DNA of 64,000 nt from DASZVP01 sp035546935 (GTDB lineage: Bacteria > Patescibacteriota > Saccharimonadia > Saccharimonadales > UBA4665): assembly GCA_035546935.1 (NCBI GenBank), contig DASZVP010000002.1, positions 620,001 to 684,000 on the forward strand, written 5' to 3'. Made by a program: the position numbers and the translations under genes. Each line of letters opens with the position of its first letter. Positions within the stretch are counted from its first letter, which is position 1. Below, piece after piece: positions 42,360-50,533 of the stretch. The notes below the pieces were generated by a model. It had not been told where the DNA came from, did not search any database, and saw only the letters and a list, made by a program, of their open reading frames with translations.

Positions 42360-42374
42360 CTCCGTATATACTCG
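42351..42374. promoter_or_regulatory. Double palindrome operator, copy 4 (RHH-prfA-prmC)
   Basis: GAGTATATAC, TCC, then GTATATACTCG: the element, in the orientation of copy 3. It overlaps the -10 region and lies 13 nt before the RHH start codon. Confidence 0.8.
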
Positions 42375-42387
42375 GTCAGAAACAACT

Positions 42388-42684
42388 ATGCGAACCCGCC
42401 ACTTCCCGCAAATCTGCATAACTTTGCCGCCGCAAATGATTGAGCAAGTTGCGCTTTACCAGACAAAGCTCAATCTGTCACGAAGCGTTATTATTCAGTT
42501 GGCGCTGCGTCGCTGGCTGGCTGAGCAGCCGCGTGAATTGGGCGAGGATCAGATCTCTTTTGTGGCCGGACAGCCATACAGGCACGATAAAGTTTTTAAT
42601 GATTACCTGCGGCCCGACATGTCTGCGGACGAAACTATACGGACGCTGCAGGAATTTGAGGCTGCCCAGAAGCGCGGCCGCTGA
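42388..42684 (+). CDS. Ribbon-helix-helix (CopG/Arc/MetJ-type) transcription regulator
   Basis: This 98-residue protein starts MRTRHFPQICITLPPQMIEQVALYQ: a beta-strand (QICITLP) followed by helix A and helix B (LSRSVIIQLALRRWLAEQ), the RHH fold. RHH dimers bind 8-12-bp palindromic half-sites, often in tandem, which fits the double palindrome directly in front of the gene. The C-terminal half (DYLRPDMSADETIRTLQEFE) is helical. ATG 42388 is used; the frame upstream to 42313 runs through the promoter. It is followed by prfA after 18 nt. Confidence 0.85.
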   Translation: MRTRHFPQICITLPPQMIEQVALYQTKLNLSRSVIIQLALRRWLAEQPRELGEDQISFVAGQPYRHDKVFNDYLRPDMSADETIRTLQEFEAAQKRGR

Positions 42685-42702
42685 TATACTTAAGGACAGA
42701 TT

Positions 42703-43758
42703 ATGGACGCCAAAGAACAAGCCTTACGCTCCGAGCTCACAAAACTGGACGCACAGTTAGCAGACCCGGCCATTTACAGCGATCCCGGCTACCCGCGCTT
42801 GGCCAAGCGCAAGGCCGAGCTGGATGCCCTGATTGAGCTGTTTGACGAAAAAAAGCGACTATTGTCGGCCTACGATCAAGCATCGGAGCTTGCTACCGAA
42901 GAAGGTGAACTGGCTGACTTAGCGATGGCAGAGGCTGCCGAAGCAGCCGAAAAACTGAAAGCAAACGAAGCAAAGCTAATCGAAGCGCTGACGCCTCAGG
43001 ATCCCAACAATGACCGCGATGTGATTATGGAAATTCGGGCGGCCGCGGGCGGCGACGAGTCTTCTCTGTTTGCGGGCGAACTCTACCGTATGTACTCGCG
43101 CTGGGCCGAAGCCCATGGTTTTAAAATTGAACTGCTCAACGAGTCGCCGTCCGAGGCCGGCGGCTTTAAAGAAATCGTTTATGCTGTCCACGGACCGGAC
43201 GCCTATAAAAACCTGAAGTTCGAGGCCGGTGTTCACCGTGTGCAACGCGTGCCCGTAACCGAAAGTCAGGGCCGCATCCACACTTCGACCGTGACAGTAT
43301 CGGTGTTGCCCGAAGCCGAAGAAACCGATATCGAAATCGGACCAAACGACCTTAGAATCGATGTTTTTCGCTCCGGCGGGCATGGCGGCCAGTCTGTTAA
43401 CACCACCGACTCTGCCGTGCGCATTACTCACTTGCCCAGCGGCATAGTGGTCACAAACCAGGATGAAAAGTCCCAGATCAAGAACAAGGCCAAGGCCATG
43501 GGCATACTACGCGCTCGCCTACTCCAAGCCAAAATCGAAGAGGAGCAAAAGCAGCTTTCCGATAAGCGCCGCGCCCTGATCGGCTCTGGCGACCGCTCCG
43601 AAAAAATCCGCACTTATAACTTCCCTCAGGACCGCATAACAGATCACCGCATCGGCTATTCCCGCTCCAACATCCCAGGCGCCCTCGACGGCCAGATCGA
43701 CGACTTAATCGAAAATCTCCAGGCCGCCGAGCACGAGCTCATGAGTGATGAAAGTTAA
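42703..43758 (+). CDS. prfA: Peptide chain release factor 1
   Basis: This 351-residue protein releases peptides at UAG and UAA. It has the codon-recognition motif PVT (RVQRVPVTESQGRIHTSTVTV; usually PxT) and the GGQ loop (SGGHGGQSVNTTDSAVRI). An AAGGA Shine-Dalgarno lies 7 nt upstream. It overlaps prmC, whose product methylates the GGQ glutamine. Confidence 0.97.
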   Translation: MDAKEQALRSELTKLDAQLADPAIYSDPGYPRLAKRKAELDALIELFDEKKRLLSAYDQASELATEEGELADLAMAEAAEAAEKLKANEAKLIEALTPQDPNNDRDVIMEIRAAAGGDESSLFAGELYRMYSRWAEAHGFKIELLNESPSEAGGFKEIVYAVHGPDAYKNLKFEAGVHRVQRVPVTESQGRIHTSTVTVSVLPEAEETDIEIGPNDLRIDVFRSGGHGGQSVNTTDSAVRITHLPSGIVVTNQDEKSQIKNKAKAMGILRARLLQAKIEEEQKQLSDKRRALIGSGDRSEKIRTYNFPQDRITDHRIGYSRSNIPGALDGQIDDLIENLQAAEHELMSDES

Positions 43759-44557
43759 TGCTTGGCTTAAGGCCGCCGAGCGGAAATTAGTTCAGGCTGA
43801 TATTGGCACAGCCCGCTTGGATGTTCTGGTGTTGCTGGAGGACGTCACAGGCCTGGACCGCGCTCGCCTGCTGGCTGAGCCCGACCACGAAATTAGCGCT
43901 GTTCAGGCCGCTAAACTCGAAAAATTGCTCAGTCGCAGGGCTCAGCACGAGCCGCTAGCCTATGTGCGCGGCCGGACGGAATTTTACGGCCGCAATTTTG
44001 TGATCACTCCGGCCGTGCTGGAGCCGCGGCCCGAGTCCGAAACCATGATCGATCTGCTTAAAAAGCTGTCTAAGCTGCCCGCTCAGCCGTCTATCGCAGA
44101 TGTCGGTGCCGGCAGCGGCGCACTGGGAATTACGGCTAAACTAGAGCTGCCAAAAGCGGTTGTTGAGCTACTAGAAATTGACGAAAAAGCTGTTAAAGTA
44201 GCAAAAACCAATGTAGATATACTAACAACGGGTCTGCCTGTCATTAAAAGTGATTTGCTAAGTGGTTCCAAGACCAATTTCGATGTTTTACTATGTAACC
44301 TGCCCTATGTTCCAGATGACTTCCATATAAACACTAGCGCTATGCAGGAGCCCAAAAGAGCCATTTTTGGCGGCCCAGATGGTCTAGATATTTACCGTAA
44401 GCTCTTTAAACAGGCTCAAAAACGGCCTTTGCAACCGTTGTATATTTTGACAGAGGCTTTGCCGCCCCAACATGCCATTTTGGCCAAGATAGCCGCCGCT
44501 CATGGCTACCAATTACAACAGACTGACGACTTCATTCAGGTTTATTGTAAATCTTAA
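43748..44557 (+). CDS. prmC: Release factor glutamine methyltransferase PrmC
   Basis: This 269-residue enzyme methylates the GGQ Gln of RF1/RF2. It has the N-terminal helical domain, LAYVRGRTEFYGRNFVITPAVLEPRPESE, the SAM-binding ADVGAGSGALGITAKLELPKA and the catalytic site CNLPYVPDD. That site is usually (N/D)PPY; the first Pro is Leu here. It overlaps prfA by 11 nt. Confidence 0.92.
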   Translation: MKVNAWLKAAERKLVQADIGTARLDVLVLLEDVTGLDRARLLAEPDHEISAVQAAKLEKLLSRRAQHEPLAYVRGRTEFYGRNFVITPAVLEPRPESETMIDLLKKLSKLPAQPSIADVGAGSGALGITAKLELPKAVVELLEIDEKAVKVAKTNVDILTTGLPVIKSDLLSGSKTNFDVLLCNLPYVPDDFHINTSAMQEPKRAIFGGPDGLDIYRKLFKQAQKRPLQPLYILTEALPPQHAILAKIAAAHGYQLQQTDDFIQVYCKS

Positions 44558-44642
44558 ACAACTTCAGCGTCCTGTGCTGCTGCACAAAAAAATGGTTTGC
44601 ACAAATAGCTAGCCGAGCCTTCAAGTACCTACTAAAAGTCAT

Positions 44643-44673
44643 ACGAAAAACGTGCATTTTAGACGAAAAACGT
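44643..44673. repeat. Direct repeat of ACGAAAAACGT
   Basis: The 11-mer occurs at 44643-44653 and again at 44663-44673, 20 bp apart (two helical turns), in the convergent prmC/HtrA gap. It is the same core as the inverted repeat at 16884-16920. A protein-binding site is likely, but neither copy sits at an obvious gene start. Confidence 0.55.
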
Positions 44674-44734
44674 ACGCCGTGTGGCAGCAGAGTGCGGGGC
44701 CAAAAAGCCCTTGGGTACATTTTTTGCTATCAGG

Positions 44735-46018
44735 CTACTGCGTTGGCGCAGCGCCGAGGGCGACTCTGACATGAACTGTTTTGCCAGAGCGCAAAATGGT
44801 CAAATTAACCTTGTCGCCGACCTGATGCTGATCTATTAAACTCGTCAGGCTGTGGTTTTGGTCAATTTTGACGCCATCAAGGGCGGTAATGATGTCGTTG
44901 ACCTGTAGACCGGCAGCCGCGGCCGGACTACCAGTGATCACTGAGGGCTGATCGGGGTCGTTACTGGGAGCTATGAAGGCACCGTTAGTAACGCTGAGGT
45001 CATATGCGTCGGCCGCGTCTGCGGTCAGCGGGATGTAATGTACACCCAGATACGGCCGCTGGAACTTGCCGGTTTTCAAAATTTGGCTGATTAACCCCTT
45101 AACATCATTAATTGGGATCGCAAAGCCGATATTTTGGGCATCGCCGGCTATGGCGGTGTTGATACCAATCACCTGTCCATTGAGGTTGACTAGGGGTCCG
45201 CCAGAGTTGCCTTCGTTGATGGCGGCATCAGTTTGGAAAAGATCGTCGAGATTTTCGTTGCCTGAGGAGCTACCGGAGCTGTTGCTAGCCTGTACTGTGC
45301 GGCCGTAACCAGAGATGATGCCGCTGGTAACGGTGTTCTGGAACTGGCCTAGAGCATTCCCGATAGCCACAACATTATCACCTACCTGCACCATAGAGGA
45401 ATTACCGATGTTAGCGGCAGTTAATTTATGCCCTTGTAGGTTATTAACCTTTATGAAGGCCACGTCCAAACTATCGCTATCAGAGGTGCGGCCAAGGACT
45501 GAACAATTTTTTAGTTCAGTTCCATCAGAGAGAGTCACGCTAACTTTAGTCGTGCCATCAGGCACAACGTGGCGGTTAGTCATAATAATGCCGTCGGAAG
45601 AGATAATAATGCCCGTACCGGCAGCCTGCTCCTGTTGCGGCTGGGAGAAGCCGAAGAAGCCAAAAGGATCGACATTATCAGAGGTGCTGGGGGTAATATC
45701 GACGTTAACGCTGACTACACTGGGACCAACTGTTTTAGCGATGCGGTTAATTAACTGGCTTTGACTGGTGACAATGCGCTTTTCGTTGCTAACAGAGGTG
45801 TTATTGAGTAAATCAGTGCGGTTTTCCAGAGCTGCGCCGGCAAAGCCGCTGAGGCCGGCCACCAAAATAAAGGCGACGACTAGGGCCAGCGTGCGGGCCG
45901 GACCAGAGGGCGGTATACTGGGGCGCGGCAGAGTTGGCACCGTAAAGCTGACAGTCCGTGGCGGCCGGGCGTCACCGCTGGAAACGCTGTGAGTTTGATT
46001 GTCGTCATTGGCTGCCAT
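44735..46018 (-). CDS. HtrA/DegP-family serine protease
   Basis: This 427-residue protein has one N-terminal anchor helix (about residues 42-62), a trypsin-like domain with the triad H150 (MTNRHVVPDG), D185 (LDVAFIKV) and S272 (NEGNSGGPLVN), and one PDZ domain (GSPAAAAGLQVNDIITALDGVKI). It acts outside the cytoplasm as a quality-control protease. Shine-Dalgarno AAGGAGGG lies 9 nt before the ATG. The membrane gene upstream ends 24 nt before it. Confidence 0.95.
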   Translation of the reverse strand: MAANDDNQTHSVSSGDARPPRTVSFTVPTLPRPSIPPSGPARTLALVVAFILVAGLSGFAGAALENRTDLLNNTSVSNEKRIVTSQSQLINRIAKTVGPSVVSVNVDITPSTSDNVDPFGFFGFSQPQQEQAAGTGIIISSDGIIMTNRHVVPDGTTKVSVTLSDGTELKNCSVLGRTSDSDSLDVAFIKVNNLQGHKLTAANIGNSSMVQVGDNVVAIGNALGQFQNTVTSGIISGYGRTVQASNSSGSSSGNENLDDLFQTDAAINEGNSGGPLVNLNGQVIGINTAIAGDAQNIGFAIPINDVKGLISQILKTGKFQRPYLGVHYIPLTADAADAYDLSVTNGAFIAPSNDPDQPSVITGSPAAAAGLQVNDIITALDGVKIDQNHSLTSLIDQHQVGDKVNLTILRSGKTVHVRVALGAAPTQ

Positions 46019-46041
46019 GTCCCTACCCTCCTTTTTACAGA

Positions 46042-46803
46042 TTAAACGACTTTGTTGCCCCAGTCCGAAAAGACCAGAACAACTAGTACGACTGCGATCA
46101 TAATAAAGATAAACTGCTGCCTAACGCCCTTGCTCAAACGATCGTTATGATCCAGATAGTACAAAACCGCCAAACCGTAGCCCAAAGTGCTCAGTAACAG
46201 CGTTGGCTGGGCCAGTACATGGTAGAAAAGCAGCCAGTGACTGAGTAACCAAGCTAACGCGGCGCCAAAATAGCCCCATATATAAGACAAAAGCCGCGCA
46301 TAGGGCTCGTCAAAGCTGTCGAAGAAGTGGCGAGCGGCCAGGAAACAGATTAGACCGGTCATAAAAGTCAGCCCAATCACCGGACCGGCAGACCAAGCCA
46401 GGAACAAGGCCATCAGGGCGCAAAGTTGGCCAATGAAAGCCTGTATAGAGACCATTATCAGGCTGGTACCGGGTTTCAGGCTGATCAACCAGACGGCGTA
46501 TAACACTGTCCAGACCAGCTGCATCATCAAGCTGGCGCTGTGGTCCATGAACAGCACGACGCTCAAGCCCACCATTAAGTCGACCGCGTTGGCGCGGATA
46601 TTGGCAGGCCAAAACCGGGGTCGGACAGCGAACATTCGCCACTTACTTAACACCACAATGCTTAAGGCTAGCTGAACAAAGTTCAGATTGAGACGCAATA
46701 GGATGAACACGATCAGCGGCAGCAGCAGCTGCAATGCCAGGTGCAAGAAGTGTGCGAAGCCGCTAGTTGGCTTGAGTTTGTTGACTAAGGGCTTCATCTT
46801 CAC
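46042..46803 (-). CDS. Multi-helix membrane protein of unknown function
   Basis: This 253-residue protein has about seven hydrophobic helices, a short basic N-terminus and no motif I recognise. The frame starts at 46803 or possibly at 46797 (MKPLVNK). The start overlaps the LCP gene by about 40 nt, so the two may be co-transcribed; the overlap suggests a real gene since the frame is long, hydrophobic and complete. Confidence 0.72.
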   Translation of the reverse strand: MKMKPLVNKLKPTSGFAHFLHLALQLLLPLIVFILLRLNLNFVQLALSIVVLSKWRMFAVRPRFWPANIRANAVDLMVGLSVVLFMDHSASLMMQLVWTVLYAVWLISLKPGTSLIMVSIQAFIGQLCALMALFLAWSAGPVIGLTFMTGLICFLAARHFFDSFDEPYARLLSYIWGYFGAALAWLLSHWLLFYHVLAQPTLLLSTLGYGLAVLYYLDHNDRLSKGVRQQFIFIMIAVVLVVLVFSDWGNKVV

Positions 46804-48379
46804 CGACTATGATAACAAATGCAGCGCCATTTGGCTTAATCGCAGTGTCCGGCAGTCCTGTTAGAGCCTTGGCGCTGAAGCGCTGCTCTAGATAATGCCG
46901 GGTATATTTGTCTTTGCCGTGGCTGAGGTCGATCACATAGGTGTGGCCGTAGTTATTAGTGGGCGCATCAGCTGCCGGCAGGACATTGTAGCCGTATTTT
47001 TTGAGCTGGTCAGCCAGATTGCCGGCCGCCCCCGGCATAGTGGTGCCATTTAAGACTAATATGGGGGCGTTTTCCTTGATCAGGTAGCCGTCTGGCAGCT
47101 GTGTGCGCAGGAAATTCTGAATGTCGCTGTAGCTAAACAGGCCGGCGCGCGGCAGAACAATCGACTGGCCAGCCATGTTGCCGGTGGTGACGTAACTATT
47201 CGGCGGATCAGCAAAACCCACAGATTTGGTATTAACATCAGTGATTTTACTAATAATGCCATACAGCTGGTTGGCCTCGCTGAGATTCAGGTCAGACTGA
47301 ACATTATCACCAAAATTATTTAACAAAGCAGCAATTTTTAAGGGGTTGCTGAGGGTACCGAGCGTGGCAACTTTACCTTTTAACGCTACCAAAACGGCCC
47401 GCTGACGCTGGGCGCGCGCAAAGTCGCTGGTGGTTTCGCGGGAGCGGACGTAGCGCAAGGCCGCCGCGCCGTCAAAATTAGCTGTTCCGGCTTTGGCGAG
47501 CACCGGGTTGCCGCCATTTTCCCAGGCCATGGTCGGGTCGGCCAGATCTTCGGGCACATTGACGGTCACGCCGCCTACGGTGTTAATTGCCTGCTGGAAG
47601 GCCTGGAAGTTAATAATGATATTGTAGTCGATAGGTACGCCGGTGACGCTCTCCACCACCTGGTCAACTTCGCTAAAACCAGCGGCAATCGCCTGCGGGT
47701 TAGTGCTGCCGGGGGCAACCTTGCCCAAATACTTAAATTCGCCTGTTTCCCAGGCCGCGTTAATCTTCATCGCGCCTTGATTGGGCACGTCTACCCAGAG
47801 GTCACGCGGTATGCTGATGAGCGTCTGGGTGTGATTAACAGGATCAATACTGGCCAAAATCATGGTGTCCGTCAGATCGGGCGCGTCGTGATTTCCGCCG
47901 CCGCGTCCCAGGAGCAAGACGTTAATACGGCCATCGCCTTCGGTTTTGAGCTGGTTGGGATTAACATTGGCGTGCAGAGCGGCCACCGGGGCGGCACCGC
48001 CGCGGAAGACTTTGTGCAGCTTAAGAATCCCCTGTGAGAACAAGAAGCCGCCGACTGCTAACACAATCACCACCGTAGCGGCGGCGCCGCGCAGCGCCCA
48101 GCGCCGGGCAATCTTCAAACGGGCCTGACGCAAAACGACGCCAAATTGTCCACCACGACTGTTTACCCCTGGCAAGTCCATATCTAAACCTGTCCAATGT
48201 CGGACTTGGGCGGGCTTTGGCGCAACCGGCCGCGGACGCACGGGCATAACTGGGGTAGGACGAACATTTTGCGGCTGAACCGAAGCCGCCTTTTTCACAA
48301 CTAGGGAATCTACAAAGGCAGGTGTTGTTTTTGCCGGGCGTGTTTGTATCTCGCGCCGTTTGAATCTTGAACGGTCCAT
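46763..48379 (-). CDS. LytR-CpsA-Psr (LCP) family cell-wall ligase with LytR_C domain
   Basis: This 538-residue protein has a long proline-rich cytoplasmic N-terminus, one membrane helix (about residues 96-116), the LCP domain (RINVLLLGRGGGNHDAPDLTDTMILASIDPVNHTQTLISIPRDLWVDVP and AALRYVRSRETTSDFARAQRQRAVL, with Asp and Arg residues that bind lipid-phosphate) and a C-terminal LytR_C domain (PILVLNGTTMPGAAGNLADQLKKYGYNV). LCP proteins attach wall teichoic acids or capsule to peptidoglycan. The gene is divergent from lepB. Confidence 0.92.
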   Translation of the reverse strand: MDRSRFKRREIQTRPAKTTPAFVDSLVVKKAASVQPQNVRPTPVMPVRPRPVAPKPAQVRHWTGLDMDLPGVNSRGGQFGVVLRQARLKIARRWALRGAAATVVIVLAVGGFLFSQGILKLHKVFRGGAAPVAALHANVNPNQLKTEGDGRINVLLLGRGGGNHDAPDLTDTMILASIDPVNHTQTLISIPRDLWVDVPNQGAMKINAAWETGEFKYLGKVAPGSTNPQAIAAGFSEVDQVVESVTGVPIDYNIIINFQAFQQAINTVGGVTVNVPEDLADPTMAWENGGNPVLAKAGTANFDGAAALRYVRSRETTSDFARAQRQRAVLVALKGKVATLGTLSNPLKIAALLNNFGDNVQSDLNLSEANQLYGIISKITDVNTKSVGFADPPNSYVTTGNMAGQSIVLPRAGLFSYSDIQNFLRTQLPDGYLIKENAPILVLNGTTMPGAAGNLADQLKKYGYNVLPAADAPTNNYGHTYVIDLSHGKDKYTRHYLEQRFSAKALTGLPDTAIKPNGAAFVIIVGEDEALSQQTQAN

Positions 48380-48394
48380 CCTCTATCTGTTCTT

Positions 48395-48423
48395 AGTATA
48401 GCCTGAAACCGCTTATGGGTAAA
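48395..48423 (-). promoter_or_regulatory. Promoter of the LCP gene
   Basis: On the minus strand TTTACC (48418-48423), 17 nt, TATACT (48395-48400); ATG after 15 nt with GAGG before it. lepB is read from the other strand of the same 71-nt gap, with TATAGT 10 nt before its ATG. Confidence 0.6.
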
Positions 48424-48450
48424 GGTCTTTATGCTATAGTTAAAGACTGT

Positions 48451-49257
48451 ATGGATATTACCCCAACACCAAGACCGGCACCGACGCCGCCCCAGCCGAC
48501 AGATGAGCTGCCTGTTGCGCCGACTCCGGTTGCGCCATCTCCGGCCGCACCACCTCAAATGCCCAGCGTGACCCCTCTGCCCTCACCGCAGCCAACGCCC
48601 AATGACCCCAACAATTCCCTGCCGCCGCAACGGCCGCCAAAAAGTGGCAGCGGCACCGGTATATCGCAACGCTGGACAGCCTGGGCCGACATCCTATCTG
48701 GCGTAGGCATTTTTTTGACCGCCGGTTTGGTGGCCTTTGCAATTATTGCTTTTGTTTTCCGCTCCTATCAGGTTGACGGTCCGAGCATGCAGAACACCTT
48801 ACAAAACAATGATAAGTTGATTATTTGGAAGGTGCCGCGCACCTGGGCACGAATTACGCACCATGCCTACATTCCAAAGCGTGGCGACATTGTCATTTTC
48901 ACTGAGAGCGGCCTCAGCCAGTTCGGCCAAACCGACACAAAACAGCTGGTCAAGCGCGTCATTGGCCTGCCCGGCGATCGCGTGGTTGTCGGTGACGGTC
49001 ATTACACGATTTATAACAAGCAGCATCCCGATGGGTTTAACCCGGACAAGACGCTGCCCTACTTTAATTACGGCAAAACTATGCCGAACACCCCTGGCAC
49101 TGTCGATGTCACGTTGGGCGAGGGACAGCTATTTGTCTCTGGTGACAACCGCCCCGACTCGCTGGACAGCCGCGCCTTCGGACCGATTAATGCCAATCAA
49201 ATTATCGGCAAATTAATCCTTAGGGTTTTCCCAATCAACAAAGCCGAAGCCTTCTAG
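48451..49257 (+). CDS. lepB: Signal peptidase I with a proline-rich N-terminal tail
   Basis: From ATG 48451 the 268-residue protein has a 70-residue Pro/Thr-rich cytoplasmic tail, one membrane helix (about 80-103) and the S26 catalytic site: Ser112 in QVDGPSMQNTL, Lys168 in LVKRVIGLPGD, and SGDNRPDSLDSR. It removes signal peptides of exported proteins. A longer frame to 48415 exists, but TATAGT is 10 nt before ATG 48451. The long tail is unusual. Confidence 0.94.
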   Translation: MDITPTPRPAPTPPQPTDELPVAPTPVAPSPAAPPQMPSVTPLPSPQPTPNDPNNSLPPQRPPKSGSGTGISQRWTAWADILSGVGIFLTAGLVAFAIIAFVFRSYQVDGPSMQNTLQNNDKLIIWKVPRTWARITHHAYIPKRGDIVIFTESGLSQFGQTDTKQLVKRVIGLPGDRVVVGDGHYTIYNKQHPDGFNPDKTLPYFNYGKTMPNTPGTVDVTLGEGQLFVSGDNRPDSLDSRAFGPINANQIIGKLILRVFPINKAEAF

Positions 49258-49295
49258 CTTGTGGCAGCCCTTTCCGGGTGCAGATCTTTTTCGGT

Positions 49296-49319
49296 AAGTA
49301 TGTACTGAGTATATACTCG
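49296..49319. promoter_or_regulatory. Double palindrome operator, copy 5 (parB)
   Basis: AAGTATGTAC, TG, then AGTATATACTCG: two mismatches in the first half-site compared with the other copies. It lies 33 nt upstream of the parB -10 box and 39 nt past the lepB stop. Confidence 0.7.
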
Positions 49320-49352
49320 CTCAAAATCATAATGTATAAGGTCTTACTGTGC

Positions 49353-49358
49353 TAAAAT
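49353..49358 (+). promoter_or_regulatory. -10 box of parB
   Basis: TAAAAT lies 6 nt before the parB ATG, implying a leaderless mRNA. No good -35 is seen. Confidence 0.5.
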
Positions 49359-49364
49359 CAAGCC

Positions 49365-50234
49365 ATGAGCGCAACACCAAAACGGGGTTTAGGCCGGGGG
49401 TTTGAAGCCCTGCTGCCGTCTGATTTCGATAAGCAGGCGCTTTTGAGCCGAGGCGAGCAGATCGAAGAGCTACCCGTGGAGCAGCTGCAGGCCAATCCGC
49501 ACCAGCCACGACGCCACTTCGACGAGGCGGCGCTCGCCGAGCTGGCCGCTTCCATTAAGCGCCACGGCATTGTTCAGCCGCTGGTTGTCACCCCTGTTAA
49601 AAACGGCATTTATACTCTGGTGGCCGGCGAGCGCCGCTGGCGCGCCGCCCAACTAGCCAAGCTGAAAACCGTGCCAGCTATTGTCCGCGCCCGCGAAGAA
49701 CTTGAACAATTGGAAGTCGCCTTAATTGAAAACGTTCAGCGCGTAGAACTCGGTCCGATTGAGCAAGCATTAAGTATTGAAAAACTGCATGAGCAATTTT
49801 CCCTGCCCTACGAGCAAATCGCCCAACGTTTAGGTAAGGCTATTTCGACAGTTAATAACATTGCCCGGTTGCTGCAGCTGCCGGCGCCAGCCCGTGAAGC
49901 GCTAGAAAAAGGCCAAATTAGCGAGGGTCACGCCCGCGCCATCTTGGCACTGAAAGACGACACCGCGCGCCAAACTGCCCTGCTCCAGAGCATTATTCAA
50001 CAGGGGTGGAGCGTTCGCCAAGCCGAGCGTTTTGTCACTGGCGTCAAAGCCGGCATTAAAGAAAATAAACGGGTTCAAGCCCGCGTAGCAACTGAAACTC
50101 CAGCTACCAAAGCCTTAGCTAAACATCTCGGCGCACCCGTGCATGTCCGCCGCACGGCGCGCGGCGGAAAAATCGAAATCGACTTCAAGTCTGACGATGA
50201 ACTGGACCAGCTCATCAAACGTCTCGGTCAATAA
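49365..50234 (+). CDS. parB: ParB-family chromosome partitioning protein
   Basis: This 289-residue protein has the ParB/Spo0J layout: a short N-tail (KRGLGRGFEALLPSD), the CTP-binding ParB domain with GERRWRAA (88-95) and ENVQR (122-126), the helix-turn-helix (about 146-172, GKAISTVNNIARLLQLP) and a C-terminal dimer domain. It spreads from parS sites and loads SMC. The recognition helix differs from canonical ParB (usually RSxVxNxLRLLxLP), so its site may not be TGTTTCACGTGAAACA. parA is not adjacent. Its 3' end overlaps the convergent gene by 20 nt. Confidence 0.92.
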   Translation: MSATPKRGLGRGFEALLPSDFDKQALLSRGEQIEELPVEQLQANPHQPRRHFDEAALAELAASIKRHGIVQPLVVTPVKNGIYTLVAGERRWRAAQLAKLKTVPAIVRAREELEQLEVALIENVQRVELGPIEQALSIEKLHEQFSLPYEQIAQRLGKAISTVNNIARLLQLPAPAREALEKGQISEGHARAILALKDDTARQTALLQSIIQQGWSVRQAERFVTGVKAGIKENKRVQARVATETPATKALAKHLGAPVHVRRTARGGKIEIDFKSDDELDQLIKRLGQ

Positions 50235-50481
50235 CCGGCGGCTTGCGATTAATTTCGCCAATCATTTCCCGCGTAGCCAAATGATGCCGCACATTAATGG
50301 CCTGTCCTTCATCAATTTTGTGCTCTAACCGAGCGAACTCGGCCTTTGTCTCTGACCGCAATTGAGCCAGCTCGGTCTTGAACTCATCTTTAGTAACCAT
50401 ATTGTCGGTAATTATGTTTAACTGCTCGGTCATTGCGCCGAGCAATTGCTTATTTGTCAGGTCGTTTGGCCCTTTTTGCAT
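50215..50481 (-). CDS. Small coiled-coil protein
   Basis: This 88-residue protein is helical with a heptad-like charged region (DEFKTELAQLRSETKAEFARLEHKIDEG), no membrane segment and no recognised family. It overlaps the 3' end of parB in the opposite direction. A frame of this composition overlapping only at the end is plausible, but it might be spurious. Confidence 0.55.
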   Translation of the reverse strand: MQKGPNDLTNKQLLGAMTEQLNIITDNMVTKDEFKTELAQLRSETKAEFARLEHKIDEGQAINVRHHLATREMIGEINRKPPVIDRDV

Positions 50482-50533
50482 AAGCTAATTATAGATCCGC
50501 TATCCTGGAAGGGGCAAAATTAAATAGCAAAAT

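Noticed and set aside
44690..44735. Intrinsic terminator after prmC (GGGC/GCCC hairpin then T-run)
   Set aside because: The stem is only 4 bp and the T-run is separated by about 8 nt, so it is too weak to call.
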